A stretch of 64,000 nt of DNA from Colwellia marinimaniae (GTDB lineage Bacteria; Pseudomonadota; Gammaproteobacteria; Enterobacterales; Alteromonadaceae): NCBI RefSeq assembly GCF_002207865.1, contig NZ_BDQM01000017.1, positions 1-64,000 on the forward strand, read 5' to 3'. Under the pieces are notes generated by a model. It searched no databases and was not told the origin of the DNA. It saw only the letters and a list, made by a program, of their open reading frames with translations. Of the stretch, positions 1 to 8,910 are shown one piece after another (the first letter of the stretch is position 1; every line of letters starts with the position of its first letter). The position numbers and the translations under genes are program-made.

Positions 1-77
1 CTTGGATTGTTGTACTTTGGCATTGAACACCTCATCTTTAGTTAGATTTTGGTGTCCGTTAAAGCGGGGTAAGATCA
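1..77 (-). mobile_element. End of an IS3-family insertion sequence with the first codons of its transposase orfA
   Basis: Read on the minus strand, the segment from 77 downwards starts TGATCTTACCCCGC and continues into a GGACACC motif, like the terminal inverted repeat of many IS3-family elements. It is followed at 23-1 by an open frame beginning M-P-K-Y-N-N-P, which matches from memory the usual start of one IS3-type OrfA group (helix-turn-helix subunit). The rest of the element lies outside the window. The edge at about 77/78 coincides with the point where the neighbouring receptor frame stops looking like a receptor, which supports an insertion. The family call rests on a short end and seven codons, so it is moderate. 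Confidence 0.6.
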
Positions 78-1318
78 GGGACCGGTTCAATAGCTTTGTT
101 AGTAACCGCAGTATGCAACGTATTTTAACCGAGCCAAGTCTTAACAAACACTTTATCCAAGTATTACGTGGGGAAAGTGATACTTTTGGCAATGATGATG
201 TCTTGGTTTTTACGCTAAATGATCGCCGTTATTACTCAAAAGGCATTGAAACTAAGTTAACTTGGGATACCAGCATTGCTGCTGCGGAAGTGATTGTCGA
301 TAGTGGTATTCGTCTGCATCAAGACAATGTTAGGCGTAAACATACGGCCCGCTATTATGATATGACATCAGCAATTATGGTGCTTAACGGCAGGCCAAGT
401 GAGGTTATTACCCATAACGATGATACGGCGACTGCCGTTGCTGCCTTTACCAATGTTAATGCGGTGATTGATAAGTTTCATCTTACCCTTGGCTTGCGTG
501 TTGAGCACATTGAAGGTGAGGCCATTGATTATTTGCAAAATACCAACAAAGAAAATTCTAATACGGTTTTTTTACCTGGCGCGGGTTTGTTTTATCAGTT
601 AACCGCAGAGCATGGTTTACTGGTTGGGGTTAATAAAGGTTATGTGCCGAATAGCCCAGGTCAAGCAGGTGATGTTGACCCAGAAGAAAGTTGGAATTAT
701 GAATTTGGCTGGCGTTACAGTACCGATGATATTCAAGGTGAAGTGATAGGTTTTTATAATGATTATAGTAACCTAAAAGGTGCGTGTACTTTTTCAAGCG
801 GTTGTACTGAAAAACTTGATCAAGAGTTCAATGGCGGCGAAGTTGATGTTTACGGTATTGAAGCATCGACCAGCATTCGTTGGCAATTAACAAATAGCTT
901 AACCGTGCCGGTAAAAATTGCTTATACCTATAGTCAGTCGGAATTTCAAAATAGCTTTGATTCAACTTTTTCCCAATGGGGCAGTGTTAAGGTCGGCGAT
1001 GAATTACCGTATTTACCTGAGCAACAATTATCAATAGAAATGGGCTTACAAGCTGAGCATTGGCAAGCCTCATTGTTATTTAAGTATGTCACTGAGATGA
1101 GTGAAGCGGCTGGTAGTAATACTGAACTTGAAGGGTTGATGACCGATGAATTAGTGCAAGTAGACTTCTCTGCTTGGTATCAGCTTAATAACCAGATAAA
1201 ACTATACGGTAAAATAGATAATATAACCGATGAAGAAGTGGTTGTTTCACGTCGTCCATTTGGCGCACGTCCAGGTAAGCCTAGGCAAGTAATCGTCGGT
1301 GTTAAATATAGTTTTTAG
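78..1318 (+). pseudogene. TonB-dependent outer membrane receptor, 3' part, cut by the IS element
   Basis: Encodes the C-terminal beta-barrel of a FecA-like TonB-dependent receptor, an outer membrane importer of iron chelates driven by TonB-ExbBD. The sequence is typical from about nucleotide 85 on: an FNSF...ILTEP segment, then NDRRYYSKGIE, long amphipathic strands, NKGYVPNSP, and the C-terminal IDNITDEEV with final YSF that ends a barrel. The frame stays open upstream to the window edge, but the residues before it (Cys-rich, DCCTLALN...) are not receptor-like and read through the IS end. The signal peptide, plug and first strands are therefore missing or lie beyond the insertion. The next gene is a DUF1513 protein, a family often found with iron receptors. 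If the gene is intact on the other side of the IS, it is still split and probably non-functional. Confidence 0.7.
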
Positions 1319-1481
1319 GGTGTAAGTTTAAATGCTTCTTGCGTTTTTTATCAAAAGTGAGGACGAGGGGGTTATCTAGTCAAGCTATGATATTTTCCAC
1401 GCGCCTCGCTCAAAACGTATTTTAATAAACAAGAGCTTAATTCAAACAAGCGCTTAATTTGCAGTAAAAGAAGATAAGCAT

Positions 1482-2618
1482 ATGATCAGTCGTCGAAAAT
1501 TTTTATTAGGCCTAGGTGCTGTCGGGGCTGTTAGCGCCATTGGCACTATGAGTGCGCTCAATACTTTAGCTTTTCCTTCATGGTTAAATGGCCAAAAAAA
1601 TTGGCTAGTGAGTGGCTGTAGTGATAATAAAGGTAATTTTTTTGCTGCCGCTTTTGACTTAACAGGGCGATTAATTAGTAAAGTTGCCCTGCCTGCTCGT
1701 GGTCATGAGGTGATTGCCATAAAAAGCAAACCTGGCCATGGGTTGGTGTTTGCTCGTCGCCCGGGAAACTATGTGCTGGAGATAGACTTTAATCGTGGTG
1801 AAGTGATTAGTCAAATAGCCGTTAGTGCCGGTCGACGTTTTTATGGCCATGGTGTCTTGATAGCAAACGATAGTATTTTATTAACGACGGAAAATGATTA
1901 CCACAGTGGCAAGGGGCTAATTGTTTTACGCGAGATAAAAACTCAACAAGTTATTGAACAATATGATTCGGGTGGTATTGGCCCGCATCAGTTAGCGATT
2001 ATGCCACATTCCAATGAACAGCAGATTGTCATTGCCAATGGTGGTATTCAAACCCATCCAGAGCAAGCGCGTAAAAAATTAAACCTTAGCTCGATGGCAC
2101 CCAACCTTGCTTATATGGCGTTAGGATCAGGTCACATTGACGGCAAGTTTGAGTTGGACAATAAGCAGCTCAGTATTCGTCATTTAGCGGTTAGTTCACA
2201 AGGTAAAGTGGTCGCAGGATTGCAATACCAAGGGGCTTCAACCGATGAAGTACCCCTTGCCCTGTCACATCATGGCGAAGAACAGTTAACCTTACTCAAG
2301 GCGGATATTAATACTTGGCGTAGCATGAAGCAATATACTGCCAGTGTCTGCATCAACAGTGACAGTAATACCGTGCTCATTACTTGCCCTAAAGCAGACT
2401 TACTGACGTTTTGGCAACTCGACTGCAATGAGTTTATTGCTAGCCATAAATTGAAAGATGCCGCAGGAGCGACCTTAATCGCCGATAATTTTATTGCCTC
2501 AACTGGGCGAGGCCGTGTTATTTCACAAAGCGAGCCACTCAAACCCTATCAAGTAAGCGGCGATTTTAACGATCTACGTTGGGATAATCATATGACGGCA
2601 ATTGCAGCCTCAAGTTAG
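1482..2618 (+). CDS. DUF1513 family exported protein, iron-uptake associated
   Basis: A 378-residue protein with a twin-arginine-like export signal (ISRRKFLLGLGAVGA, residues 2-16), so probably folded in the cytoplasm and moved to the periplasm. The body is a beta-propeller-like repeat region with the DUF1513 hallmarks GHEV, FARRPG, FYGHGV, TTENDY, GGIGPHQL and NGGIQTHPE. The family is commonly encoded with imelysin/EfeO-like proteins and TonB receptors in iron or haem acquisition clusters; its biochemical role is not established. Here it follows the disrupted receptor with a gap of about 160 bases, and no imelysin gene is in view, so the cluster may be a remnant or continue beyond the IS. 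The family call is strong; function is inferred from context. Confidence 0.85.
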   Translation: MISRRKFLLGLGAVGAVSAIGTMSALNTLAFPSWLNGQKNWLVSGCSDNKGNFFAAAFDLTGRLISKVALPARGHEVIAIKSKPGHGLVFARRPGNYVLEIDFNRGEVISQIAVSAGRRFYGHGVLIANDSILLTTENDYHSGKGLIVLREIKTQQVIEQYDSGGIGPHQLAIMPHSNEQQIVIANGGIQTHPEQARKKLNLSSMAPNLAYMALGSGHIDGKFELDNKQLSIRHLAVSSQGKVVAGLQYQGASTDEVPLALSHHGEEQLTLLKADINTWRSMKQYTASVCINSDSNTVLITCPKADLLTFWQLDCNEFIASHKLKDAAGATLIADNFIASTGRGRVISQSEPLKPYQVSGDFNDLRWDNHMTAIAASS

Positions 2619-2680
2619 TGCTAAAGCTAACTTGAGGCTAAGCCTAAGGTAAGGCTAAGGTAAGGCTTAAAATAAAGCGT

Positions 2681-2708
2681 CACTAAGTGAATAAGTATTC
2701 ACTTAGTG
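2681..2708. promoter_or_regulatory. ARG box (ArgR operator) upstream of argR
   Basis: A perfect 13-2-13 inverted repeat. Its centre, TGAATAAGTATTCA at 2688-2701, matches the ARG box consensus (TGAAT, four A/T-rich bases, ATTCA) closely. It ends 51 bases before the argR start codon, which fits autorepression by arginine-loaded ArgR. It could also fold as an RNA hairpin, but no T-run follows it. Confidence 0.75.
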
Positions 2709-2759
2709 AGTAGCTATAGTGTAGAATCGACAAATACAATAATTATATGAAGAAGCTAA

Positions 2760-3236
2760 ATGACTAGCAGCCGCAAAGAGAGAGAATCCTTATTAGTTCA
2801 GGCATTTAAACGTTTATTAAAAGAACAATGTTATGGCTCTCAAAGTCAGTTAGCACAAGCTCTTGCCCTACAGGGTTTTGATGATATGTCACAAGCGAAA
2901 ATCTCGCGCTTATTATCTAAGCTTGGCGCAGTAAAAACGCGTAATACCAATAACGAAATGATTTATATTCTGCCCGATGAGCTAGCAGTACCTAAGTCTA
3001 AGCAATCCATTGAATCAGTGGTGTTGAGTGTTAAGCATAATAATATGCAAATCATTTTAAAGACCGGCATTGGCGCAGCGCCCTTAATTTCTCGTATGCT
3101 CGATAGTATGGGCGAGTCTGCCGGGATATTAGGCACACTTGCCGGCGATGACACTATTTTCATTGCTCCGGTTGATATTGCTAATATTGAACAAATAACC
3201 ATTTCAATTCGTAATCTTTTAGCGGTAAAAGATTAG
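2760..3236 (+). CDS. argR: Arginine repressor ArgR
   Basis: A 158-residue protein, the usual ArgR length. The N-terminal winged helix (about residues 1-75) contains YGSQSQLAQAL and the SQAKISRLLSKLGAVKTRN recognition region. The C-terminal oligomerisation and arginine-binding domain contains GTLAGDDTIF, whose paired aspartates bind the arginine side chain in ArgR hexamers. It represses arginine biosynthesis genes and acts as accessory factor in XerCD recombination in relatives. The ARG box just upstream points to autoregulation. In many Alteromonadales argR sits beside mdh; here it does not, its neighbours being a DUF1513 gene and a convergent fadL. Confidence 0.95.
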   Translation: MTSSRKERESLLVQAFKRLLKEQCYGSQSQLAQALALQGFDDMSQAKISRLLSKLGAVKTRNTNNEMIYILPDELAVPKSKQSIESVVLSVKHNNMQIILKTGIGAAPLISRMLDSMGESAGILGTLAGDDTIFIAPVDIANIEQITISIRNLLAVKD

Positions 3237-3355
3237 CCGTTAACTAATAGCTCTTACCTATGCAAGTTAAGTTATCCTCGCCCGTTATTACTAGTTTCGA
3301 CGAGGATATCATAGCCAGGCGAGTATCATTCACGGCTTAGCTTTTAATTTCTTCT

Positions 3356-4615
3356 TTAGAATACGTGGTTGTATTGTGCTGAAACAAGGTAAGCATCGCC
3401 TTGTGACTCAAAGGTCCAATCTTGGTTAAAATCGTCAGTTTCAGTAAAGGTCTGAGTTTCACCTTTAACAATACTGACACCAAAATCTAATGATGATTTA
3501 TTAGTGAAAGTGTAATTTAAACCACCACTTAACCAGATACGGTTGGTATCAGGAATTGAGATAGATAAGTGATTTGCATCGGCTGGTGATTGGTCATAAG
3601 CAATACCCGTTCTTAGCTTGAGATTACTGCTCAGTTGGTAGGTAGCACCTAGGGCATAACGCATGGAATTGGAAAAGTTCTCTTCTTTTGCAAAAACTGC
3701 TTCATCTTGTCCTTCAACATAACCCGCTAGTTCATCAAAACTACTCCAGCCGGTCCACATAGCAGAGTAATGCACAGCAACGGTATCACTCACTTGATGA
3801 AGACCAGAAATTTCCATAATAGCTGGTAAGGTAATATCCATAGCACCCGCAACAACTTTTCCAGCTAAACCACCAAGGTCAGCAGGTAAACCATTGCTAT
3901 AGTCACCTGAAAGTGCCAGTTTTACTTCACTACGGTAACTAAAACCTAAACGATGGTTTTCATTAAAATCATATGATAGGCCCATATTCCAACCATAAGA
4001 GATATCATCACCGACTAAATTTGCCACCTCGGTATGAGCTGGTATATCAAAAGGGTTCTCACCAGCATTACGTATTAATGAGGCTTCGCCATAAATAACA
4101 TTTACACCACCAGCAATGACAAAGTTATCATTCACTTTGTAAGAAAGGCTAGTATTAAAGTTAACTGTGGTAATTGATGTTTCCCCCGCCAGTTGCCCAG
4201 CAGCATAATCGTTATCAAATTCAGTGGCTAAACCAAAGTTAGAGAAGGTGGCAAAACCAAGAGCAAACTTGTCATTTAAGGGCACCACTAAATAGACTGC
4301 GGGAATAAAGGCGCTTGGCGCTATGCTGTTATTGTTTAATGCCGCAGGATCTGTACCGTTTGACGTTGCAATACCGGTTAAGCTGACGTCAGGCATAACA
4401 TAAGTGCCGGTAACTGAGAATTCCATTTTATCAAATTGAGCCATCAGCGCAGGGTTACGGGCGACAACGGAAGCATCGTCGGCAATGGCTGCTTCACCAG
4501 CAAAGGCTCGACCTAAACCGGCGGCACTATGCTCAGCTAGCTGAAAAGCCGCGCCAACACTATAAAAAGATGAGCAGGTTAATGATAGTGCTAATAAAGT
4601 TTTCTTGAAAATCAT
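3356..4615 (-). CDS. fadL: FadL/OMPP1/TodX-family outer membrane transporter
   Basis: A 419-residue outer membrane protein with a signal peptide (MIFKKTLLALSLTCSSFYSVGAA). The mature N-terminus, AFQLAEHSAAGLGRAFAGEAAIADDASVVARNPA, is the FadL signature: the N-terminal hatch and the conserved NPA. The rest is a barrel of alternating residues ending YNHVF with a terminal phenylalanine. FadL proteins take up long-chain fatty acids or other hydrophobic compounds by lateral diffusion. The gene is monocistronic, convergent with argR, and has a long upstream region containing dispersed hairpin repeats. Substrate cannot be told from sequence; a FadL paralogue for aromatic or alkane uptake is possible. 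Confidence 0.9.
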   Translation of the reverse strand: MIFKKTLLALSLTCSSFYSVGAAFQLAEHSAAGLGRAFAGEAAIADDASVVARNPALMAQFDKMEFSVTGTYVMPDVSLTGIATSNGTDPAALNNNSIAPSAFIPAVYLVVPLNDKFALGFATFSNFGLATEFDNDYAAGQLAGETSITTVNFNTSLSYKVNDNFVIAGGVNVIYGEASLIRNAGENPFDIPAHTEVANLVGDDISYGWNMGLSYDFNENHRLGFSYRSEVKLALSGDYSNGLPADLGGLAGKVVAGAMDITLPAIMEISGLHQVSDTVAVHYSAMWTGWSSFDELAGYVEGQDEAVFAKEENFSNSMRYALGATYQLSSNLKLRTGIAYDQSPADANHLSISIPDTNRIWLSGGLNYTFTNKSSLDFGVSIVKGETQTFTETDDFNQDWTFESQGDAYLVSAQYNHVF

Positions 4616-5185
4616 AACTTTTGGACCATTTATAAAAGAATGAACTACTGAGCCTACCGTAAAGGTCAGACCAGAACTGTTATCAATGGTAAAAACTAGT
4701 AACTAACTTGTGCAGCAAATTATTATGCCACTGTTATTTGATCGTTAATGATAAAATCGACTTGTCCCATAGCGCGTAACTGATTATCATACCCGTAACC
4801 ATTCAAGAGGCATGTTTCAGAGTGCTTGATCAATTTCAATTCAAGGCGCTGTGATGAAATAATGGTTGTTCAGGAGAATATTCTCAGGATAATTGCTCCT
4901 GCATTATCCGTATAAGGTACTTCCTGTACCGTCTGCATTCTCTAATAAGCTGCATCCATGCAGCGTCATTATGAGTTACAGCAACGATGAAGTGATGTTG
5001 CTCAAACGCTTCTTCGATGGGTTTAAAATGACTTTATACCGCGTTAAATAATTTAACCATAGAGTGACTATGCTTCCATTATTTCCCTTGCCTAAAGCCC
5101 TTTTAATTCCCACTGAAATTGAGCACTTTGAATGGTGACGGGTATATGCCCGCTAATACCCCCTAGTAAGCTCAATAGGTCTTTT
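4616..5185. other. Long intergenic region between fadL and the FAH-family gene
   Basis: About 570 bases without a convincing gene. The first part should hold the fadL promoter (minus strand) and the last part the promoter of the next plus-strand gene. The middle, 4870-4970, contains three short hairpins, listed separately. I see no RNA gene that I recognise. Confidence 0.6.
4895..4969 (+). repeat. Two adjacent units of a dispersed hairpin repeat
   Basis: Unit one is GCTCCTGCATTATCCGTATAA followed by a GGTAC/GTACC hairpin (4916-4930). Unit two is GCATTCTCTAATAA followed by GCTGCAT/ATGCAGC (4949-4964) and GTCAT. The same layout (CTCCTGCA, then TCTAATAA, then a variable stem around CC, then CGTCAT) recurs at 32766-32807, and in reverse at 23413-23393. 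The stems differ while the flanks are shared, as in REP-like or RNA-structured intergenic repeats. Confidence 0.55.
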
Positions 5186-5839
5186 ATGAATACTGTTACC
5201 TTAGTTTCACTGGATAAATCATTACAACAGATAACACCCTCAAAAGTGCTTTGTATAGGTCGTAATTATGTCGATCATATTAAAGAGCTTGCTAATGAAG
5301 TACCGGATGAAATGCTGGTGTTTTTCAAGCCCAATTCCGCCATTAGTGCCACGCTTCATGCTATGCATAATGAAGACGCCTTACACTATGAAGCTGAACT
5401 CAGTTTTTTGTATCAAGGTGGCCAGTTTACTGCGGTGGCCCTAGGTCTAGATTTAACTAAACGTGTAATACAAGGCAAGTTGAAAAATAAAGGCCTGCCT
5501 TGGGAGCGCGCCAAGGCTTTTGATGGCTCGGTGGTATTTAGTGACTTTGTTGCTATACCTGCCGCAGGGGTTAGCCAGTTAAGTCTGTCTTTAACTATTA
5601 ATAATGAATTAAAACAACAAGGTGGTGTAGCTTTGATGCTGGTTAAACCGGATGAAATATTAACAGAATTGCAGCGCTTTATTAGCCTAGAAGATGGTGA
5701 TATTGTTATGACAGGCACACCTAAAGGTGTTGGTGTTATTGGTAAAAACGATAATTTTATTGGCCAAGTTTACTTGCGCCAAGAAGATAGTTTAGTTACT
5801 GACCGTGTCTTACTTGAATGCCAGTGGCAAGCGCAATAA
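5186..5839 (+). CDS. Fumarylacetoacetate hydrolase family protein (YcgM-like)
   Basis: A 217-residue single-domain FAH-fold protein. Motifs are IGRNYVDHIKEL near the N-terminus, HYEAELSFL (the paired acidic metal ligands), KAFDGSVVFSDF and MTGTPKGVG at the C-terminus. The family uses Mg or Mn for C-C bond hydrolysis or decarboxylation of acylpyruvate or oxaloacetate-like substrates. The start at 5186 is chosen because the family begins just before the IGRNY segment and an AGG lies ahead of it; an upstream in-frame ATG at 5132 would add 18 atypical residues. It is followed by yacL with about a 95-base gap. The specific substrate is unknown. Confidence 0.85.
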   Translation: MNTVTLVSLDKSLQQITPSKVLCIGRNYVDHIKELANEVPDEMLVFFKPNSAISATLHAMHNEDALHYEAELSFLYQGGQFTAVALGLDLTKRVIQGKLKNKGLPWERAKAFDGSVVFSDFVAIPAAGVSQLSLSLTINNELKQQGGVALMLVKPDEILTELQRFISLEDGDIVMTGTPKGVGVIGKNDNFIGQVYLRQEDSLVTDRVLLECQWQAQ

Positions 5840-5933
5840 GTTCTTTTAATTTCACTGAATTTGTCGCGAAAGCTAAGTAAAGCTTTGCTACACTTAATAT
5901 AGGCTCTTTATACTGCCATTGATAGGAAATGCT

Positions 5934-6332
5934 ATGGAATATGAATTTGTACACGACGCCATCACAGGCGAAGCCAGAGCGCTCTTTTCCTTAGAGCATG
6001 AGGTTATAGGTCCATGGATGGAAGTTGAAGTTGGACATGACGTCGCCAAACTTACCGAGTTACTCACCGCGATAGACAATATTGAAACCGGTAAGTCGCA
6101 AGAAATACTTATTACAGGCAGTGAATACTCGGTTACCTTAAATAGCGAAGATATCTCGATTCAAACCAATGTAAGTATGAATGGTTCATTAAATGGCAGT
6201 GGTGAGGGTTTACCTGAGATGTTAACAGATGAACATATTCACTTAGATCAAAATGAAATAGCGGCTTGTGGTTTAGATGATTTTAGAGCCTTACTTCTTT
6301 CTTGGGGCCAGTTCACTAACGGCTTGTCTTAA
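5934..6332 (+). CDS. yacL: YacL family protein (UPF0231)
   Basis: A 132-residue acidic cytoplasmic protein. The N-terminus MEYEFVHDAITGEARALFSL followed by HEVIGPW resembles E. coli YacL, and the C-terminus has the matching LCGLDDF-type segment (AACGLDDFRALLLSW). The family is widespread in gammaproteobacteria and its function is not known. The start at 5934 follows an AGGAAA ribosome site; the in-frame ATG at 5919 lacks one. No membrane segments or signal peptide are present. Confidence 0.8.
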   Translation: MEYEFVHDAITGEARALFSLEHEVIGPWMEVEVGHDVAKLTELLTAIDNIETGKSQEILITGSEYSVTLNSEDISIQTNVSMNGSLNGSGEGLPEMLTDEHIHLDQNEIAACGLDDFRALLLSWGQFTNGLS

Positions 6333-6584
6333 CGCTAATGACCCTCAAAGCTAGCCTAAGGTGCTGATCGCTTTAGTCGTTAAGCTGAACTCGGGCTGCG
6401 GTACTTGCTCAACCTCCCCCCTTTATTCCATTCTCTGCGTTACAATGTCGATAAATAGCGGCACTTAGCGCAATAGCATTAACTAATAGTGTAAACATTT
6501 GTCTGTATTAGTCTATGACGCAAGGTAATGACTTTTTAATGAACAGTGTGTTGCTTAGCTTAAGTGTCACACTGTGTCGTTAAC

Positions 6585-6752
6585 TCAGTGAGTTACATAA
6601 ATCATCATCACGAAGAATCCAATAATGATAGTATTGAAGGCAATAATGTAGCTAAAACCCTTGATGCCTTGCCTTAAGGAAAAGTCATTAGCGTTAAGAT
6701 ACCAAGTCCAAATGGCGCACATAATAATGGGCATTAAAAAGAAAAATTTCAT
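6585..6752 (-). CDS. Small two-helix membrane protein, 55 residues
   Basis: An open frame on the minus strand encodes MMKFFFLMPIMCAIWTWYL, a short loop (NANDFSLRQGIKG), then a second hydrophobic stretch FSYIIAFNTIIIGFFVMMIY, ending VTH. Two transmembrane helices joined by a short charged loop is a common plan for small inner-membrane proteins. An AGAGG ribosome site lies about 10 bases ahead of the first ATG. It is the only coding signal in the roughly 620-base gap between yacL and ampG. I do not recognise the family; I believe similar small proteins occur in Alteromonadales, but this is from memory. Confidence 0.6.
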   Translation of the reverse strand: MKFFFLMPIIMCAIWTWYLNANDFSLRQGIKGFSYIIAFNTIIIGFFVMMIYVTH

Positions 6753-6954
6753 CATATAAATAACCTCTGCTGGGTTTAATAAATACTGCTATAGCGATCA
6801 TTTTTACTGACTTCATCGTTAAGTTTTTGCAATAGGTTAACTATTGACAGATAAACTTGCCTTGAATTAAGCAAAAACACCTCACTATAAGCAGTTAAAG
6901 ATAAATCATTGTATTTCAATTAGCCAACCATTGCTAAAACCGAGTTGAGGTTCA

Positions 6955-8226
6955 TTAACTTGTACTCGATTTAATGGCGGTTTCATGCCACGGGGCAACT
7001 TTCACTAGCATTAACATGCCAGGGATAGCTAACGCCGTGCAAAGAAAATAGAAATTTGTCCAACCAATCTGCTCGATAATAACCCCAGTAGTTGCGTTGG
7101 CAAAAGTGCGCGGTACTACTGCCAACGCGGTAAATAAGGCAATTTGAGTCGCGGCAAAAGCTGGGTTTGTTGTTTTGGCAATAAATGCGGTAAAAGCCGC
7201 AGTGCCTAAACCAACACCTAAATACTCAAAACCCATGGCTACCGCTAAAGCATAGTTGTTATGTCCTATTTCAGCTAGAGCGGCAAAGCCTAAAATACTG
7301 AATATCTGCACAAAACCAAATAACCATAAGGCACGATTAATACTGAGCTTAATCATAACTAAGCCACCAACAACTATACCTATGGTCATGGCTATTAATG
7401 AGGACGTTTTGGCAATAACACCGATTTCAGTCATGCTAAAGCCCATATCAATGAAAAAGGGTGTTTGTAATGCCGTCGCCATATTGTCCCCTAACTTATA
7501 AAGCACCAGGAATAATAGCGTGTAAGCTGCGGACTTAAGCCCTTTGCGGGCAATAAAATCTTTAAAGGGTAAGACAATGGCTTCTTTTAGGGTTCTTGGC
7601 GCACTATGCTTGGACTCTAATTCCTTAATGAATAGTGTTAACAATACGCCTATTAACATGAACGCCGCGACTATGATAAAGACGGATTGCCAGCTCATCT
7701 GATCGGCCAAAATAAAGCCCAGTGAGCCAGGTACCAGTCCCGACAGTCGGTAGGCTTGTACATGAATGGAGTTGCCTAAGCCCAGTTCATTGTCGGGTAA
7801 TAATTCTCGTCGATAGGCATCAAGCACTATATCTTGGCTAGCGCTAAAAAAGGCCACTGCTGCCGCTAAATAGGCAACAGACCATATATCCATTATTGGG
7901 TTAACGAAGCCAAAGCCGGCAATAGAGCCTAGCAGTAGTATTTGTGTTGTTAACATCCAGCTTCGGCGTCTACCAAGTATGCCGAGAGAGTAGCGGTCCA
8001 TGAGCGGCGACCAGAGGAACTTCCACACATAAGGGATGCCGATGAGTGAAAATAGACCGATTTCAGCTAGGCTAACACCTTCATTACGTAGCCAGCCAGG
8101 TACCAGCTGATACAAAACAAACAGCGGTAAACCTGAACTAAAACCGGTAAAAATACAAATAAGCATACGCTTATTTAAAATGGCTTCTTTAAAAGTGCTG
8201 GTCTTTGCTGGATAGGTCGTTGGCAT
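6955..8226 (-). CDS. ampG: AmpG-family muropeptide permease (MFS)
   Basis: A 423-residue major facilitator with about 12 transmembrane helices. FTGFSSGLPLFVL at the N-terminus, WSPLMDRY and GRRRSW (MFS motif A region) and SASQDIVLDAYRREL are AmpG hallmarks. AmpG imports GlcNAc-anhydroMurNAc peptides from the periplasm for cell wall recycling and, in some bacteria, for beta-lactamase induction. Start chosen at the ATG at 8226; a TTG two codons earlier is less likely. Its neighbours include yajG and bolA, which also sit next to ampG in E. coli, so the local order supports the call. Confidence 0.9.
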   Translation of the reverse strand: MPTTYPAKTSTFKEAILNKRMLICIFTGFSSGLPLFVLYQLVPGWLRNEGVSLAEIGLFSLIGIPYVWKFLWSPLMDRYSLGILGRRRSWMLTTQILLLGSIAGFGFVNPIMDIWSVAYLAAAVAFFSASQDIVLDAYRRELLPDNELGLGNSIHVQAYRLSGLVPGSLGFILADQMSWQSVFIIVAAFMLIGVLLTLFIKELESKHSAPRTLKEAIVLPFKDFIARKGLKSAAYTLLFLVLYKLGDNMATALQTPFFIDMGFSMTEIGVIAKTSSLIAMTIGIVVGGLVMIKLSINRALWLFGFVQIFSILGFAALAEIGHNNYALAVAMGFEYLGVGLGTAAFTAFIAKTTNPAFAATQIALFTALAVVPRTFANATTGVIIEQIGWTNFYFLCTALAIPGMLMLVKVAPWHETAIKSSTS

Positions 8227-8339
8227 TAACAAGTAATTCAGGTGATAAAAGGTAATACTTTCAAGTCTATCAGAGGCTTGTCATTTGCAGAAGAGGCTGA
8301 CGCTATTTGAGTGATTATTTAATCATTAGTTGTGCTTAG

Positions 8340-8669
8340 TTAAGCGATGGGACGCCAACCGATACAGTCAATAGGGTAACTACCTGAGCCGTTGAAAAAA
8401 TCCAAACAGGTATTCATTTCACTTTTGAAAAAAAGATCTTGGTTTAGTGCTTGCGCGCCATGCAAGCTAACTTCATGCATCAAGTGCCAAAATACCCGCT
8501 CTTTAGCGCTATGCGGGGTTTCATCTACAACACTTAATAAGGTCCACTCTGACATGGTATCTAAAATAAAACGGTCTAACTCGGTATAATGAAGCTTTTG
8601 TTCGATGACTGCATTTACATAGGCATGCATTGCTAATATTTTTTGATCGATAAACTGCTCAATTATCAT
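8340..8669 (-). CDS. Conserved hypothetical protein, 109 residues
   Basis: A soluble, mostly helical protein without signal peptide or membrane segment. It has a run of aromatic and acidic residues (TMSEWTLLSVVDET, ERVFWHLMHEVSLHG) and a C-terminal CLDFFNGSGSYPIDCIGWRPIA tail rich in Gly, Cys and Trp. I do not recognise the domain. It sits upstream of ampG on the same strand with a gap of about 110 bases, and ahead of it lies an AT-rich region of about 240 bases. Length, clean frame and codon use like its neighbours argue that it is a real gene. Confidence 0.6.
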   Translation of the reverse strand: MIIEQFIDQKILAMHAYVNAVIEQKLHYTELDRFILDTMSEWTLLSVVDETPHSAKERVFWHLMHEVSLHGAQALNQDLFFKSEMNTCLDFFNGSGSYPIDCIGWRPIA

Positions 8670-8910
8670 GACGTCCCCTTAAAGCACATACTACTTGGCA
8701 CTACAAATGGCGGTGTTTAGCTAGGGTTATATTTATCACCGACAATGAATTAGCGCCTTATTATTGATTCACTTTTTTAATTTTTATTGGTGATTTTTTA
8801 TTGGCTATCTTATTTATCGGTGATAATTGAATTTTTGTCAAAAAATAGTGCTATGTTTTTTGTTACTTTTTTGTAAAAAAACTGTTTAGTTAAGAGAAAA
8901 CAAACTTGAT

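Noticed and set aside
3273..3308. Inverted repeat TATCCTCG/CGAGGATA between argR and fadL
   Set aside because: Only 8 bp with a 20-base loop and no T-run; too weak to call a terminator.
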